A stretch of DNA of 64,000 nt from Ursus arctos. Its lineage: Eukaryota; Chordata; Mammalia; Carnivora; Ursidae. The stretch is taken from positions 79,101,931-79,165,930 of the forward strand of contig NW_026622985.1 of NCBI RefSeq assembly GCF_023065955.2, written 5' to 3'. Positions within the stretch are counted from its first letter, which is position 1. Every line of letters starts with the position of its first letter. The translations under genes were made by a program, and so were the position numbers. This document shows, piece after piece, positions 51,580 to 63,593 of the stretch. Below the pieces are notes generated by a model. That model ran no database searches and had not been told where the DNA came from. It worked only from the letters and a program-made list of their open reading frames with translations.

Positions 51580-53164
51580 TGCCTCCCTCCATGGCCCACA
51601 TATTTGGAGAGGTTTGGGGGGAAATGAATCTGGCTGAGGAACATTACCCCGCCGCTCTGGCACTGCCCCAGAACCAAGCCGCAGTACCATAAAGGGTCTC
51701 GCCGTCCTGAATCCGGCCCAGGGCATCTGTCTGCACTGCAGGCTCTTTGGCCGGGCTGCCTGCTGGCACATCTGGCAAAGCAGCCTCTGGAAGCATTCCG
51801 TCTCCATCACAAGGAAGCCACCAGGGGCAAAATAAGGGGACTCCCCACCCCCTACTCAAGATCTACTGGCAGTAGCCTCAGCAAAAACTAGAGCCGCAGT
51901 GTTAGTTTTCCCCCACTGATTTCAGTGTATAAGAAGAGAGAGGGCAGAATGGGAGGACCCCACTCCTTCAGCTGACACCACAGCCTCAGTAATAGCTATC
52001 ACCCCAGTTTCAGTGTGGGCCCACATTCCTGTACTTCTGTCCTGGAAAAGATCCATATTTAGGGGCCCGAAATTGATCCCAGTGAACTTACCACCATGTT
52101 TCACATCTCATGCTCGTCACTTTTTGTCCATTGTGTCCGAGCTCAGCCCACACCCACACCCACAGTCCACACCCCGGAGCCCTCCCCCTGCCTTCAGCCA
52201 GCCAGTGCTTATCTTGCATGGAGTTCATCACTCCTCAGGAGGCACCTAAGCTTTCCCTTTCTCTTGTCGTCTCCCTCTTGTCAGAGTGCCTGCCCATTTC
52301 ATCTTCTCACTGACCTCTAGTCTCCTGCTCAGCCTTTTATATCCTAGGTCAGCAGTACCATGCCCACTGGAGAAGAGCATTCTTTCTCGTTATCTTCGCT
52401 CCCCACCAAGAGCACGTCTTCCTGGCTGGCTAATCTCTCCTGCGTAATGATAGCAGCACCTCTGAGAGAAAGGGAATTTCTCTGGCACAGTTTGTCTCAA
52501 CACCAGCAGAACACAGGCTGTTGCTTAGGAGTGGGAATCATTAGAGTCAGGCCATTATTGGAGGGGGACCAGTCTCTAGGGGAGCTAGCAGAAATTACCA
52601 CTCCTTAATAGATGAAAACTCATTTGCTGGAAGCCCCCGCCCTCCTCTTTATTTCTTTGCGTTCTCCACCTCCCTTCTCTTCCCAGCTTTGAAGTCAAAA
52701 AGAGAGGTAACGCTATCCCATCCAAGATGGCAAATTTCTGCTAAATTAACTTGGTTAAAAGATCCTTGGTCGAAAGCGGCTGTTCTTTTAGAATGTTTCT
52801 GTTGGGACTTGGCTTGAAACCATCATGAAGGAGACAGATTCTAATTAAATGTATGTGATAAAATTATAGCCAGGACCACTCCATTTCCCAAGAGAGGATT
52901 TGTTGAGGTGGTTGGGAAGAGGAGACATTTATTAGCTTCCTAGACCATGTGTCAGAGAAGGCCCCAGAGTCAACCAGGGCTGTCTGAGCTTTCCCTGCAA
53001 GGGTCCCCTTAGTTTATACCATACCAGGAAAGGCAAAAGATGTGGAAGCAGGACTCCAGACTTCTCTGCTTCAGTGGTCATCTTGACCTTGAACAGACCT
53101 CTGACATGATTTAGCTTCTGTATGCCTTCCCTGCACAGGGATACATGATCTCTGTGCTCTTGTT

Positions 53165-53180
53165 GGGGGGGGGGGGGGGG
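53165..53180 (+). repeat. G homopolymer
   Basis: An unbroken run of about 16 G after 'tgtt'. Similar homopolymers occur at 37627-37639 (G), 10812-10824 (C) and 57506-57516 (C). Lengths are uncertain in most assemblies. Confidence 0.9.
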
Positions 53181-53534
53181 CATAAGCAACAAATGCTCCT
53201 TTTAATTTATTACCTGTTTGGGCTGCCATCAGAACTCACATGCCTTGGAACATTTGTGGTTGAAGAGAAAGGAAGAGTGGCCTGATTTCTCAGCTCTAGC
53301 TGTTTGAATGAAGGCATGAGTGGGCAGTGTCAGAGCATTAAGCACCCATAAAGTACCGGTGTGAAAGGTCTTCCCCTTCTCTAGCTCCTCTCCCTGGAAG
53401 CAAACTGTAAGGGATTGCACCAAATTGCCAACTCCAGGAGACACTAATCACTTTGCAGTTTCTGTAAATGGCACCCCCTGGATGTGTCAGTCACCATGGC
53501 TCTGCTGGTGTTTCGTGGTAGTGCTGGGTTGAGA

Positions 53535-53645
53535 ACCCAAAGACCAGAGATCTGGTCTCTGCATCACCAGCTATGTGACACCTGAGCAAGTCACATCTCC
53601 CTGGCCTTCATTTTCCTCATAAATAAGGTTTCTGAATTAACTTGG
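53535..53645 (-). mobile_element. MIR SINE fragment
   Basis: On +, 'gagatctggtctctgcatca', 'ccagctatgtgacacctgag', 'caagtcacatctccctggcc' and 'ttcattttcctcataaataa' are reverse MIR blocks. Confidence 0.75.
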
Positions 53646-56474
53646 AAATTCCCTTCTCTGTCTCCACATCCCTAAATTTCGAAGCTATAAACCATCATTC
53701 TGTCGTCAGTGTCTTGCCATCCCAAGGCTGGCCAGCCTTGATAACACACCCATGATGTGAAGGTGGCCTCAGCTGACATGATACCATTGGTCAGAGCAGA
53801 TGTAGACTTCAAACAGGAATGTGGCAGAGGGGGCTAAAGAAAGAGAAAGATTCCCTGCAGGCACAGTAGACTGGAACAAGAAGGGCATGGAATAGGTCAG
53901 TTCCTCATTCTTTTTGTTTTCGTACTTCTCTGTGGCTTCAGAACCTTCTTCTGACACACGTGCACACAGTACACCCAGTAGGTGCAATCACTTCCCTCAT
54001 CAGAGTAACCAAATGAAATGCAAACATGCTTTGAGATATCTCAGTCTTGCCAAGTATCTCCAAGACCCCCTCCCCATTTCTAATTAAAAAATTGTCTTTT
54101 CTTTGGCTGGTTCCTTTAGCAGTCTCTTCCTTGGCCCTCCCTCCTTTCTTACTCCAGACTCTCCCAATTCATCCCCTTAAAGAGATGAATTGGAAGAATA
54201 TGCTGTCATGTCAGAAGGAAGCCATTGTCAATTCACACAGGCAAAGCTAATAGGATAAAGTATTATCCGACTTCCTTTAAGTCCAGAAATTAAGTCTTCT
54301 TGCAATGGTAATAGATTAGAACTTGTAACCACTGCAGCTGGTAGGCTGTAGGAACAGGCTGTTAGTATCTGAGGCCTCAGCTCCATTTCTGGGCCTGTGC
54401 TGGGCCTTTTATGAGGGACGCACTGAGCATTCCTGCAAACACTGCTGCGCTCTCCGTGCGGGGACCTGCCTCCAGAGAGCTGCCCGCAACTCGTTCAGTT
54501 CACCTACAGGGCGGAATCTGAGTGGGAGAAGCTGTCTGAATGGTCTTAACACACCCGGATGAGTAGGTAAGTGAGGGGAAGAAGCCAGGGCCTTGAAGAC
54601 TCTAAGAAGTAGCCGGAGGCCAGGAAGCCAAACTTTGCACAGGGAACAGTTAGTGTGTGAAAGCTCTTCTCAGTCATCCTTGCTGACTCACTGAGCAGGT
54701 AGAGTGACTTATCTAGTGACTGAATCAGCACCAGCGCAGACAGAGGGAAACCAGAGGTGAGACCTTAAAGGAACTTTAAGAGACTATATAGATAAAGGAC
54801 TTGCCTTGGAAGAGGAAACCACATGAGAACTGTTGGAAGAGAGTCGTCAGTCTTCTAGAATGGAAGGATCTTGCAGACATGTCCTCGGTCCTATCATGGC
54901 AGATGGTTGTACTCAGATGGGCATTTTGGAGGGAAATACCCTGATAGAGGAATTATTAGAGGGTGCTGCTTATTGGTGGGGTTGTAAGGAGGTGGATGGG
55001 TATTAAAGAAATGAGTGGATCAAGGACTATTCCTTTGGTATTTAGTAATCAGAACTTAAGTAATTGTTCTAGTGTTGTTCCTGGGTGCACAGAATGAATG
55101 ACCATGAAAGTACCTGAGTACTACTTTTCTCCATCTAGTCCCCACACCTGGCATTAGGGCAGCCTCTCAGCTCAGTGCTTCCCTACTAGAGGGTCAAAAA
55201 TCCTAATGGGGTAAGTTAGGGAAGACGCCGTCCTCTCAAATGCTAACACTCTTTGACAAGAGAGCTTCTCCCAGGGATATCCCCCGCAGGACTTGGCCTA
55301 ATCTCTCTGACTCACTGCCAGGGTCCATGTGCACTGAACTCAGTCATCACCGTTTTTATGGGAAAACACAATTTATATAATACCCTCCCTCTGGAGTAAT
55401 ACTCTCTTTGGGGATAAATAGTGACTTGCACCAACCACCCCGTTCTGTGAAGTGAGGGACCAGATTCAGAGCAGACCCCTGAATGAGCTGGTCAGGGTCA
55501 GGATTAGATTATAGTCCTAAGGGCTGGGTTGCTTCCCCCAAGCAGGGGACAGCCTGCAGGATAGAGAACAGGACGGTTGTGGGTAGGTGGTTTGGCCCAA
55601 GTACTGACAGCAGGGCTGGCATGTACTGGAGGATAAAACCTGTGATCATCCTAAAATCTAATTCTAGCCACTCATTAGGAAATCAAAATGCATTCTCTCT
55701 TAGGCTTCTCTTGGAAAGTTGATCTCCCTGCTTTTCTTCTCCTCTGTTCCATGCCATGAATTTCACACTTAACAGTCCTCCCCCACCAAGAGTCCAGCCA
55801 GCCTCTTGCTTGCTCGGACAGAGGAATCTCCCTGGCTTTCCTCCTTAACTGCATTGCAGACCCTTAGCCTGTGTATCTGCCATATAGCTACCTTCTGCTC
55901 TCACTTGCTCAAATGATGGTGCTTTTTTTTTTCTTGCCTGTATTTTCTCCAAGCCCTCTAATTTTGTTTTGAAGCCCCAATAGCTCCTTTCTGTGCGGCC
56001 TTCTCCCTCCTGGTGCCTCAGCCCTCCCCTCCTCCCCTGCCCTTCATAAGGCATCCTGACAGAGAAACAGGGAGAGGTGGGGAAGACTCTAGGAAGTTAT
56101 CCTCTCAGTAAAGGGCCAAGGTTTCTGCCGTGTTTCCTGACCCAGCCCTCAGCTTGTGCATGGTCACCAGCAGCAGCACCTTTCCTTGCCTCTGGCTTAC
56201 TGCAAGGAACGGTCATCTACCTGGACCAAACACGGGGCCTTGGGCCAGTTAGAGAGCTGGAGTAGGGAACAGAGCACAAGGCACTGTTTTCCTGGGGACA
56301 AAAGTACAACCCATCTTTCCCACTGTCCCTGACTTCTCCATAAGTATCCTTCCTCTCTGGAATAACTCCATAGGCATATTCAGAGGCACAGATGAGGTTC
56401 TAGAATAGAGGTGGTGATTAAGGAGGGCTGGTCATTTGGTCTATATCTTTATGTTTATCATCAAATGACTACCG

Positions 56475-56705
56475 GCAGTACAGCACTCAGTTACCATTTC
56501 TGAGTGTGATTTTATTTACATAATTTCAATTCGCACAACAACCTATGAAGTAGTGAGGTGTAGATACTAATATGTCCATTTTACATGTGAATAAGCTGAG
56601 TATTTGTCCCAAGTCACACAGGTAGGAAACGATGGAACAGAGATTCAACCCAGGAATACCGGATCCAAAGTCTATACTTGTAAGCACCGCGCTGTGTTGC
56701 TCTGC
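56475..56705 (+). mobile_element. MIR SINE, near full length
   Basis: 'gattttatttacataatttc', 'cacaacaacctatgaagtag', 'atgtccattttacatgtgaa', 'tcccaagtcacacaggtagg', 'agattcaacccaggaatacc' and 'gcaccgcgctgtgttgctct' run in MIR order. Confidence 0.9.
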
Positions 56706-57979
56706 AAATATGTTTCTCTGATCTGGTTCCCGAAGCATTTATCCCTGCTCCAAGCAGCAGTTTACTTCATTTTAATTTAAAGCGAAGATGAAACAACCTT
56801 AATCTACAGCCCAAAGCATTCTCACCCCCTCAGGGGAAATGGGTGCTTTCTGAGTGCTGGAGACCAGGAGAGGTGCTTCTGGGGCAAAAGCTGCCTTGCA
56901 GTTGAGCTGAGGCAGGATTTAGAAATGGCGTGAACAGTGCCTGCATTAGCCGGTGGCATGGAGTGCTGAGTACCAGCAGAAGAGACAAAATCAGACATAT
57001 GTGGGGATATAAATGTTCTCTCTCTCTCTTTCTTTTTCTCTAATTTTAATCCCCTGCTGCTTTGTTGCAGTAAAATGGTGGGGCCTTAACTGTGGGCTCT
57101 GGCCCCCTGAGGTAGTATAGTCTGGGCTGTGTAAGGTCCCCTTACCCCTCTCCTAGCCGCTGTCCATCCACAGAAGGAAGCCAGAGCTGTCGACCATTAA
57201 TGGCATGGACTCTGGACCTCTTCCCCGCCAACAACAGGAATTGTTTTGCCGGGGACTGTCTACTACATTGTTCTACCCAGCAAGTTGCTGCCCTCAATAC
57301 ATGTTAAACAGCCATGATAAAGCTAATGTCTCTAGGCCTGAGAAATTATCCTGTCTACTCTCCCTTCTTTGATAAGATGCAGCATAACACCAAAGAGTGA
57401 CAAAAGGGAGATTATGGGAGCAGATTATGGGAGTGGCAGCCACAGCATGGCACTTAAAGAGCTAGGGCTAGGGTAGGTATGGTGGAAGAGAGGAGTTAAG
57501 GAGCCCCCCCCCCACCCAGTAATCTCATTGTTGAGCCAAATAAGCAGAACCCATTCCATTGTGGGGAACATACTCTGATAGGTGCTTTAAGACCTCTGCC
57601 ACTCCTCTACTCTGCAAAGCTTCCAAGGCTGAGGTTGGGAGAAGGCCAAGCTTACCCTTCCCTTTGTGAACACCCTGCCTTATCTACACAACCCTGTCTC
57701 TGGCAGCCATCTGCCAATGAACCTCAGGATCAGAAGTTATGTGCAGTCCTGAGAAGCAAACTCCTTAGTGAGCACACGTGGCCCTTGGGCCAGCTGTGGG
57801 GCCCCTGTGGTCAGAATTCTGGTCAGACCTTGGACGGCAGAAGAACCAGTCCTGAAGGAGATTGAGCACCTCTAAGAAGAGAACACAGCAAAATCTGTAG
57901 GAAGGTCCCATTTTTACTGCATATCGGCCAGGAAAGAAATAGGTTCTTGAAGGCCCAGAAGAGCCTGAGTAAGGAAGGC

Positions 57980-58135
57980 GCATTTGACTTGCGAGTCCAG
58001 AGATCTGGATTTCAGTCCCACCTTTTCCACTGGCAGCAGTGTGACCTTGGAGGTATCTTTCCATTTCTCTGGGGCTATTTCCTTGACCAGAAAATGTAAA
58101 GGGATTAGACTAAATGATCTTCATTGGCCCTTAAA
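57980..58135 (-). mobile_element. MIR-type SINE (MIR3-like)
   Basis: On +, 'ccagagatctggatttcagt', 'cccaccttttccactggcag', 'cagtgtgaccttggaggtat' and 'attagactaaatgatcttca' form the reverse MIR3 pattern. It overlaps the start of a 204-codon chance ORF. Confidence 0.7.
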
Positions 58136-59751
58136 AAATTCTCTAAGTCCATATAATCAGCAGCAGTCTTTCCCTCTCATGTGTTGCTACAACTATTCCC
58201 CTGAAGAGCTACCAACCCGTGTCCATTTCTTAGGTAAGAAACCCTATAGCTTGGCCGCCAGGCCTGAGGATGAGTCACCAACACAGCATGAAAGGCTGCA
58301 CTATCGGTGCTCATGGGACTCCTCTCTGAAACGCCGTCCCAGGTGCCTGCTACAAAGGAGGATATACCCAACATTACGCCAATGGAGGTTTGCTGCTCTG
58401 AAAGCTGAAACACTGCCCAGGTCAAGGAGTGGACCCAGCAGGGAAAGGAACTACCCTCGCAGCTCAAAGGACACTTGTACCCAGGAACCATATTCAGTCT
58501 CCCCCGCCTCCATTCAGGTTCCTTCTGGAAAGCACTTCTCCCTTAGATTCCAAGATGGCAATATGCTCAGCCCCCAGGACACATGCGTTTGTTCTTAGGA
58601 CTCTTCCCCAGAAATGTCTTGGGACCTCCCCTCAGATCTCTGGTTCAGCCACAGACACTTAATCATTCCAGAACCACTGTATAACCCCTAACTATCCAAA
58701 TAGCTGTCACAAAAGGAGGGGCGTGATGAAATCAGCCCCACATCCTCTGTTTCTGAAGCAGCTACTTTTTCTGCAGTTGCCCCTGAGTGTGTCCCAGGAA
58801 GCTGCTCTAAACAGGCTGAGTTATCTTGTGGCACTGGGCAAGGGATAATTTCTTGCTTTTCCAGCTGGTCCTGGCCAAGTCCCACCCTTTACTCTGCTGC
58901 AGTTTTCTCGTATTGGGGGTAGGGTGGTAAAGGAGAGGCAGAGGGAAATGTCTCCATGGAGCCCGGAAATGTGAGTGGCAGTTTCTAAATGTGCACCTTG
59001 CATACATACTGCCACAAACACTGATACCCAGAAATGACACATATATACCCAGGGGATTAAGAATTGGCCCTTTCTTAGCCAACTGCTGCAAAGTGCTGCC
59101 TGCCTCTCTCCCCGTTCAGTGCCAGAGAGATCACACCCACTCAGTCCCGATTCCCTGCATTAGTATAAAAGCGCTGAGGAGACGCAGGGTCCCAGTTCAT
59201 GCAGCTTCCCTGGACGTCATCACTCGGGAAGCATCAGGAGACAGACACCCACCACTACCAAGACATGTTTGGCTATTTGTCACCCAGAGAACAGAAGGGA
59301 CACTGCCTGTGGGAAATTGAAGCCAAACAACATTACTGCAGACCTCTTAAATCCAGGTCCCCCCAGGTCCCTGGGTAGAGCTGGTGCTGCCTGACCAGCA
59401 GCTTCTGCTGAGGTGGCATCTAACTTCTGGCCCGGTCCCAGGAGCTGAGGCTGACCCATTTCCCCTGCTTTTCCAGGGCATCGGGAATTTGGTTCTACCC
59501 CCAACAAAGCCAGGGACTAACACACTTAGCTTGTGGAAGGTGCACTAGAATCGGGGTGCTTTTATTTAAGCTAAGGAAAGATTGTTGACAGCTTTAGCAT
59601 TTTTAACATTCTCTTCCCCTCCCACCTTACCTCTCCCCTCCCCTTCCCTTTTTTTCCTTAAATAGAAATGACTTGGTTGATGCTGGTAAGAACCTATAGG
59701 ATCTTATTCAATTTAACCCTTTGGGGACATTGAATTAAAAATTGAACAATA

Positions 59752-59757
59752 TTTATT
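59752..59757 (-). terminator. LRRC4: LRRC4 candidate poly(A) signal AATAAA
   Basis: The + strand TTTATT reads AATAAA on the LRRC4 strand. It lies in a very AU-rich tail and is followed downstream by U-rich sequence (tattgttcaattttt), the usual context for cleavage about 15-25 nt further on. A second AATAAA 100 nt closer to the stop (59854-59859) is the main competitor. Confidence 0.5.
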
Positions 59758-61280
59758 AAAATACAAAAATACACTTTTCTCACATTACAATCAGTGTTCT
59801 TTTGTTGGCATTCCCCCCCACCCCCCCATCCCACCCCTTTCAAATCTGAACCCTTTATTTCTTTTTAAAGCTAAAATAATAAATGAAAGAAGTTACAGCA
59901 TTAAGTGGACCAGAATAACAGAGATCTCTGCCTTCGCCACCCACGCCCACCCTTTCTCCTCCACCTCCTCCTGAGGTAGGCCTGGGAGAGGGAAGCCTTC
60001 CCCCCATGGTGCTGCATTCAACAGGACGCCTCGTGTGTATCACTTTTGTTTGAACTGTGGATTTCACATCCTTTTTATGAACCGTCCTGTTCAGTCCAGG
60101 CTTCATTGTACTTTAAATGAGCCTATGCCCTTTTTCTCTCTCCACTCATGTTCTGCCCCCACCCTATCACCACAACCAGTTGACATCAGCTGTAATAATC
60201 CCTAATGAATCAGCATTTAGAATAGTCACCAAATCACAAGCATGAGAAAAGCTTCCACTCCCCCAAGCTCCCCAATCCCAGCCTCTCCTCCTTCTCCACC
60301 TTAAAACAAACAAAACCTTTATAAAAAATCATAAAATGCCATCATTGTCTACAATCATTTGTCAGATACCAGGAACAACAGGTGGACATGGCACAAGGCT
60401 AATTTATGGCCTCCTGTGAATACATTCTGTCTGCTTCTGCTCTCCCTTCCCACCCCCTCTGTTGCCGCACCCCCTTCAGGGGCCTCCTCCCTCTTAAGGG
60501 AAACCCTGAATAGACACATGCCCTGCAAAGAGTGGGTTAAACCCATCTGCAGAAATCTGGTGCAATGTGAAAGCATTTGACTGAGAGCTACGCCAGCTCC
60601 CTTCCTTCTCTGCTCCTTCCTGAGGCGCGCTGTCAGGCGGGGCACACGCGTGTCCCAGTGCACAAACCAAGGAGACTAGTGCACATGGGCAGATGGAAAG
60701 ACTGAGCCCCTTTAGGGAGTCGTTTAAATTTTGGTGGTTTTCCTGTTTAAAATACATTTACAGATCTATCTTCCCCTTGGCCTCTGAAGAAAAAAATTAT
60801 TGCCTCTCAGCATTTTAGCACAGTACAAATTCTTGGTGCTTTTTTTGTATTTTTAAAATAAGATAAATTTGCAAAGACAGCTCTCAGCTTAAGAAAGGTG
60901 TCTATAGAAATGGGTAATCCTGTATGCTATGAAGCATCTTCTAAAAAATGACAGTCTGCCCCCCACCCCCACCCCTCAGCAGCCCACACCCTACCTCTTC
61001 AGGGATGTTTGTTGTTGTTTTAGTTTATCTTAGCAGTTTCAACCTTAGATCGGAAATCCCTTCTGGCATCATAGCAAGTTGACTTGTGGCTTCTGCCCCA
61101 CAGCGTTCCCAAGAACCCCACTCCCCCTTTAAATAGAACTTACAAGTTAGAAAATAGTTTTGTTTTGACTTTTTGTTTTTAAATTTTAATATAATCTGTT
61201 TCTTTTACCAGCCCATAGATTTAATATATAAGCATATACAAGAAAAAGTCGCTCCCCACTCTGTACAAAAGTTGCTGTCT

Positions 61281-61310
61281 TGTGTGTGTGTGTGTGTGTG
61301 TGTGTGTTTG
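61281..61310 (+). repeat. (TG)n microsatellite in the LRRC4 3' UTR
   Basis: A run of about 13 TG units followed by an interrupted 'tttgtgtatgtg'. On the LRRC4 mRNA it reads (CA)n, about 50 nt after the stop codon. Length is probably polymorphic. Confidence 0.9.
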
Positions 61311-61358
61311 TGTATGTGCATTCTATTGCATTTTATAAGTTTTTGGGGGGAGGGGGAG

Positions 61359-63311
61359 TCATATTTGAGTTTCCTGTACCTTGTCCTTGGTATGGGTCTG
61401 AATTATATAAGGTTCGGAGATTGTGGTGACTGTGGGGTGCAGAGAGTTCCCCAGGCTGTTTTCTGTCCAGTGGGCCCCATGTGCTGGTTTGTAGGTGTTG
61501 TAGTTAATATGGTCATGAATTGTGGGCAGCACTACTGCCCCCTCACCTGATACACCGGATGGAGCTGCTGTTGCTGCTGCAGACGCTGCCGCTGGGATGT
61601 CTTCATCCACCTGGATAATCTCAACTGTCCGGGCGGCTGTGACTGTACTCCTCTGCTGGTGCCGCTTACGAAGTTTGTAGAAGACAATCAGCATGGCGGC
61701 AGCTAGCAGAGTCACTGCCACAAAGCAGCCAATGATGATCTTGGTGGTCTTCATGACTTCATCCAGGCTGGTCTGCATCTTATCATTGGTGTCGGTTGCG
61801 GGTACCTGCTTGGGCACACGGGTGGTCTGAATGAGCACCGTGGTAGAGGTGGTATATGCCGGCTGATAACCAGTGGACGTAGTAGGAACAGGCTTGTACT
61901 TGCGCGTTGTATCCTCAGGTGAGATCTCGGTGGTCTCCACTGTGACAGTGGTGAAGAAGCTGTAGTTGGAGGTGTTGAGCTCGGCCGTGCTCACGTTGAG
62001 GTAGGCCGAGGCGTTGGAGTTACCTGCCACATTGGTCACCATGCATGTGTAGACCCCAGTGTCTGAGAGCAGCACATGGGAAAAGTTCAAGGTGCCGTCG
62101 TTGAGGACAGAGATCCTTGGGTGGCGGGAGGCGTGGCTGAGCACTGTCCCATTGGGCAGCAGCCACTTCACAGAGGACATAGGGGGAGTCCGACACTTAA
62201 GTTCCGCCATCCGACCCTCAGAGATATTGAGGTCCCGAGGTGCATCCATGATGAAGGGGGCAGAGCACTGGAAGGAGGCCTGGTCCACCTCCACCAGGTA
62301 GCGGCCACGCATGTGCAGGGGAGCATGGCAGCGGCCACAGCAGGTAGAATTGGTGGGTATGTACTCCCGAAGCCACCAGGCTAGCCACAGAATGTCACAG
62401 TCGCAGTTCCAAGGATTGTGGTGTAGGTGCAACTCCACCAGGTACCTCAGTGGGGTGAAGAGGTCATGGGGCAAAGAAGAGAGGTTATTGTGGGCCAAGT
62501 TGAGTTCCACAAGCGAGGCCAGCCCATCAAAAGCATTTCGCTCAATCAGGCTGACCTGTGAGTTCATGACCCACAGCTTCTTGAGGGAGCTTAGGCCGTG
62601 GAAGGAGCCAGGCCTGATTTCCGGGAAGTGGTTCCCTGACATCTCCAGTTCCTCCAGCCCCACCAGGGGGGTGAGATTGGGCATATCTTTAATGTTGCAC
62701 ATGCCCAAGTTCAGGTACTTGAGGTTGAACAGTCCCTCAAAAGCGCCCTCAGAGATATACTCCAGCTTCTTGAGCTCCCCCAAGTCCAGGCGCATGAGGG
62801 AGGGCACCCGGTTGAAGGCGTACGAGGGGATGCTTTCTATGGGGTTGTTGCGAAGCCAGAGCTCCCGCAGCTTGGACAGGTACTCAAAAGCCCCGCTGGG
62901 GATGACTGTCAGCCAGTTGTCGAACAGCTCCAGGGTGTTGAGGCTGGCCAGGCCGTTGAAGGCCCCCACCTCGATCTGCCGGATGGAGTTCCTGCCCAGC
63001 TGCAGGACCTCCAGGTGGTGGAGGTGGCGGAAGGTGTCGGCCTGGATCATCTGGATGTTGTTTTCCATGAGGTTGAGGTACCGGGTGTTGGAGGGGATCC
63101 CCTGAGGGACCTCGGAGAGGCCCCGGCGGGTGCACACCACCTTGCTGAACTGGTTACTGCACGAGCAAACGGATGGGCAGTTCTGGGGCCCGGCGGAGGC
63201 GGCAGCGGCGATGGCCGCACACAGAATCCACACTTGCGCCGTGAGGTAGACGACGGGGAGCAGGACGGCATTCCAGGTGTGGTGCACAGTTACCTGCCAC
63301 AAGAGCTTCAT
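61359..63311 (-). CDS. LRRC4: LRRC4 (netrin-G ligand 2, NGL-2), complete
   Basis: This is a type I synaptic adhesion protein that binds netrin-G2 on axons and recruits PSD-95 in the postsynaptic membrane; it is also reported as a glioma suppressor. The single-exon ORF has 650 codons. It starts [13 protein letters not shown], with A at -3 of the ATG, and ends VQETQI. Visible parts in order: hydrophobic signal peptide (about 17-40); LRRNT cysteines 45, 49, 51 and 60; about nine leucine-rich repeats (about 76-297); LRRCT cysteines 303, 305, 324, 325, 328 and 349; an Ig C2 domain (about 353-441) with Cys373 and Cys423; a Thr-rich stalk (about 442-520); a transmembrane segment (about 525-545) followed by the KLRKR stop-transfer; and a cytoplasmic tail ending in the PDZ ligand ETQI. 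N-glycosylation sequons occur at 276, 321, 362, 387, 409, 433, 439, 446 and 449. Human LRRC4 has 653 residues; the three-residue difference looks like small in-frame indels. LRRC4B and LRRC4C are less similar paralogues. Confidence 0.98.
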   Translation of the reverse strand: MKLLWQVTVHHTWNAVLLPVVYLTAQVWILCAAIAAAASAGPQNCPSVCSCSNQFSKVVCTRRGLSEVPQGIPSNTRYLNLMENNIQMIQADTFRHLHHLEVLQLGRNSIRQIEVGAFNGLASLNTLELFDNWLTVIPSGAFEYLSKLRELWLRNNPIESIPSYAFNRVPSLMRLDLGELKKLEYISEGAFEGLFNLKYLNLGMCNIKDMPNLTPLVGLEELEMSGNHFPEIRPGSFHGLSSLKKLWVMNSQVSLIERNAFDGLASLVELNLAHNNLSSLPHDLFTPLRYLVELHLHHNPWNCDCDILWLAWWLREYIPTNSTCCGRCHAPLHMRGRYLVEVDQASFQCSAPFIMDAPRDLNISEGRMAELKCRTPPMSSVKWLLPNGTVLSHASRHPRISVLNDGTLNFSHVLLSDTGVYTCMVTNVAGNSNASAYLNVSTAELNTSNYSFFTTVTVETTEISPEDTTRKYKPVPTTSTGYQPAYTTSTTVLIQTTRVPKQVPATDTNDKMQTSLDEVMKTTKIIIGCFVAVTLLAAAMLIVFYKLRKRHQQRSTVTAARTVEIIQVDEDIPAAASAAATAAPSGVSGEGAVVLPTIHDHINYNTYKPAHGAHWTENSLGNSLHPTVTTISEPYIIQTHTKDKVQETQI

Positions 63312-63411
63312 GGTGTGGCACGTTCATAATTCACCATCGCCTGGGATTTTGGCTCGGAAAGGAGAACCAGCCCTACCCCGGCTTAAATGAGCTAGGAGCT
63401 CCTCTTTCCAT
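63312..63411 (-). other. LRRC4: LRRC4 5' UTR in the coding exon
   Basis: About 100 nt of leader separates the ATG from a strong candidate splice acceptor. Reading the - strand, a long pyrimidine tract (cccctccccacctccttctccag) ends in AG at 63413-63412, so the coding exon would start at 63411. A branch-point-like 'ctctaatc' lies just upstream of the tract. The acceptor call is inference from motif quality. Confidence 0.5.
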
Positions 63412-63593
63412 CTGGAGAAGGAGGTGGGGAGGGGGCGATTAGAGAGACCGAGCAGACCGGCGGAAAAAACAAAATCTTGCCCAACTAAAGCGTGGCCCCT
63501 GGCTGCAGCCCCCCTCAAGGCAAGCCCTCTGAAAGCCGAGACTTTCTCTCCCCCGTGGCAACCATCCCCACCCAGTGAGTCGCTGTCACCTAC
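63412..63593 (-). other. LRRC4: LRRC4 candidate short 5' UTR intron
   Basis: A good donor, TTCCGAG|gtaggtga on the - strand (GT at 63593-63592), pairs with the acceptor at 63413-63412 to define a 182-nt intron entirely in the leader. LRRC4 family genes typically carry the whole coding region in the last exon behind a non-coding first exon, which fits. Other donors further right cannot be excluded. Confidence 0.4.

Larger units (their letters stand above)
59735..61358 (-). other. LRRC4: LRRC4 3' UTR (inferred extent)
   Basis: Downstream of the TGA the reverse strand is AT-rich with no competing gene. It contains a (CA)n run (61281-61310), C/G-rich patches and several A/T stretches. The left limit is set by the poly(A) signal at 59752-59757, giving a 3' UTR of roughly 1.6 kb. 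An alternative signal at 59854-59859 would shorten it by about 100 nt, and another TTTATT at 59561-59566 would lengthen it. The extent is inferred from signals, without transcript evidence. Confidence 0.6.

Noticed and set aside
57984..58598. 204-codon + strand ORF
   Set aside because: Its first 150 bp overlap a MIR3-like SINE and the rest has no domain, signal or membrane pattern. There is no promoter or CpG context. Best read as a chance ORF in an intron.
62311..63105. 264-codon + strand ORF inside LRRC4
   Set aside because: It is the antisense shadow of the LRRC4 leucine-rich-repeat coding region. High GC and constrained codons keep the opposite frame open. No family features.
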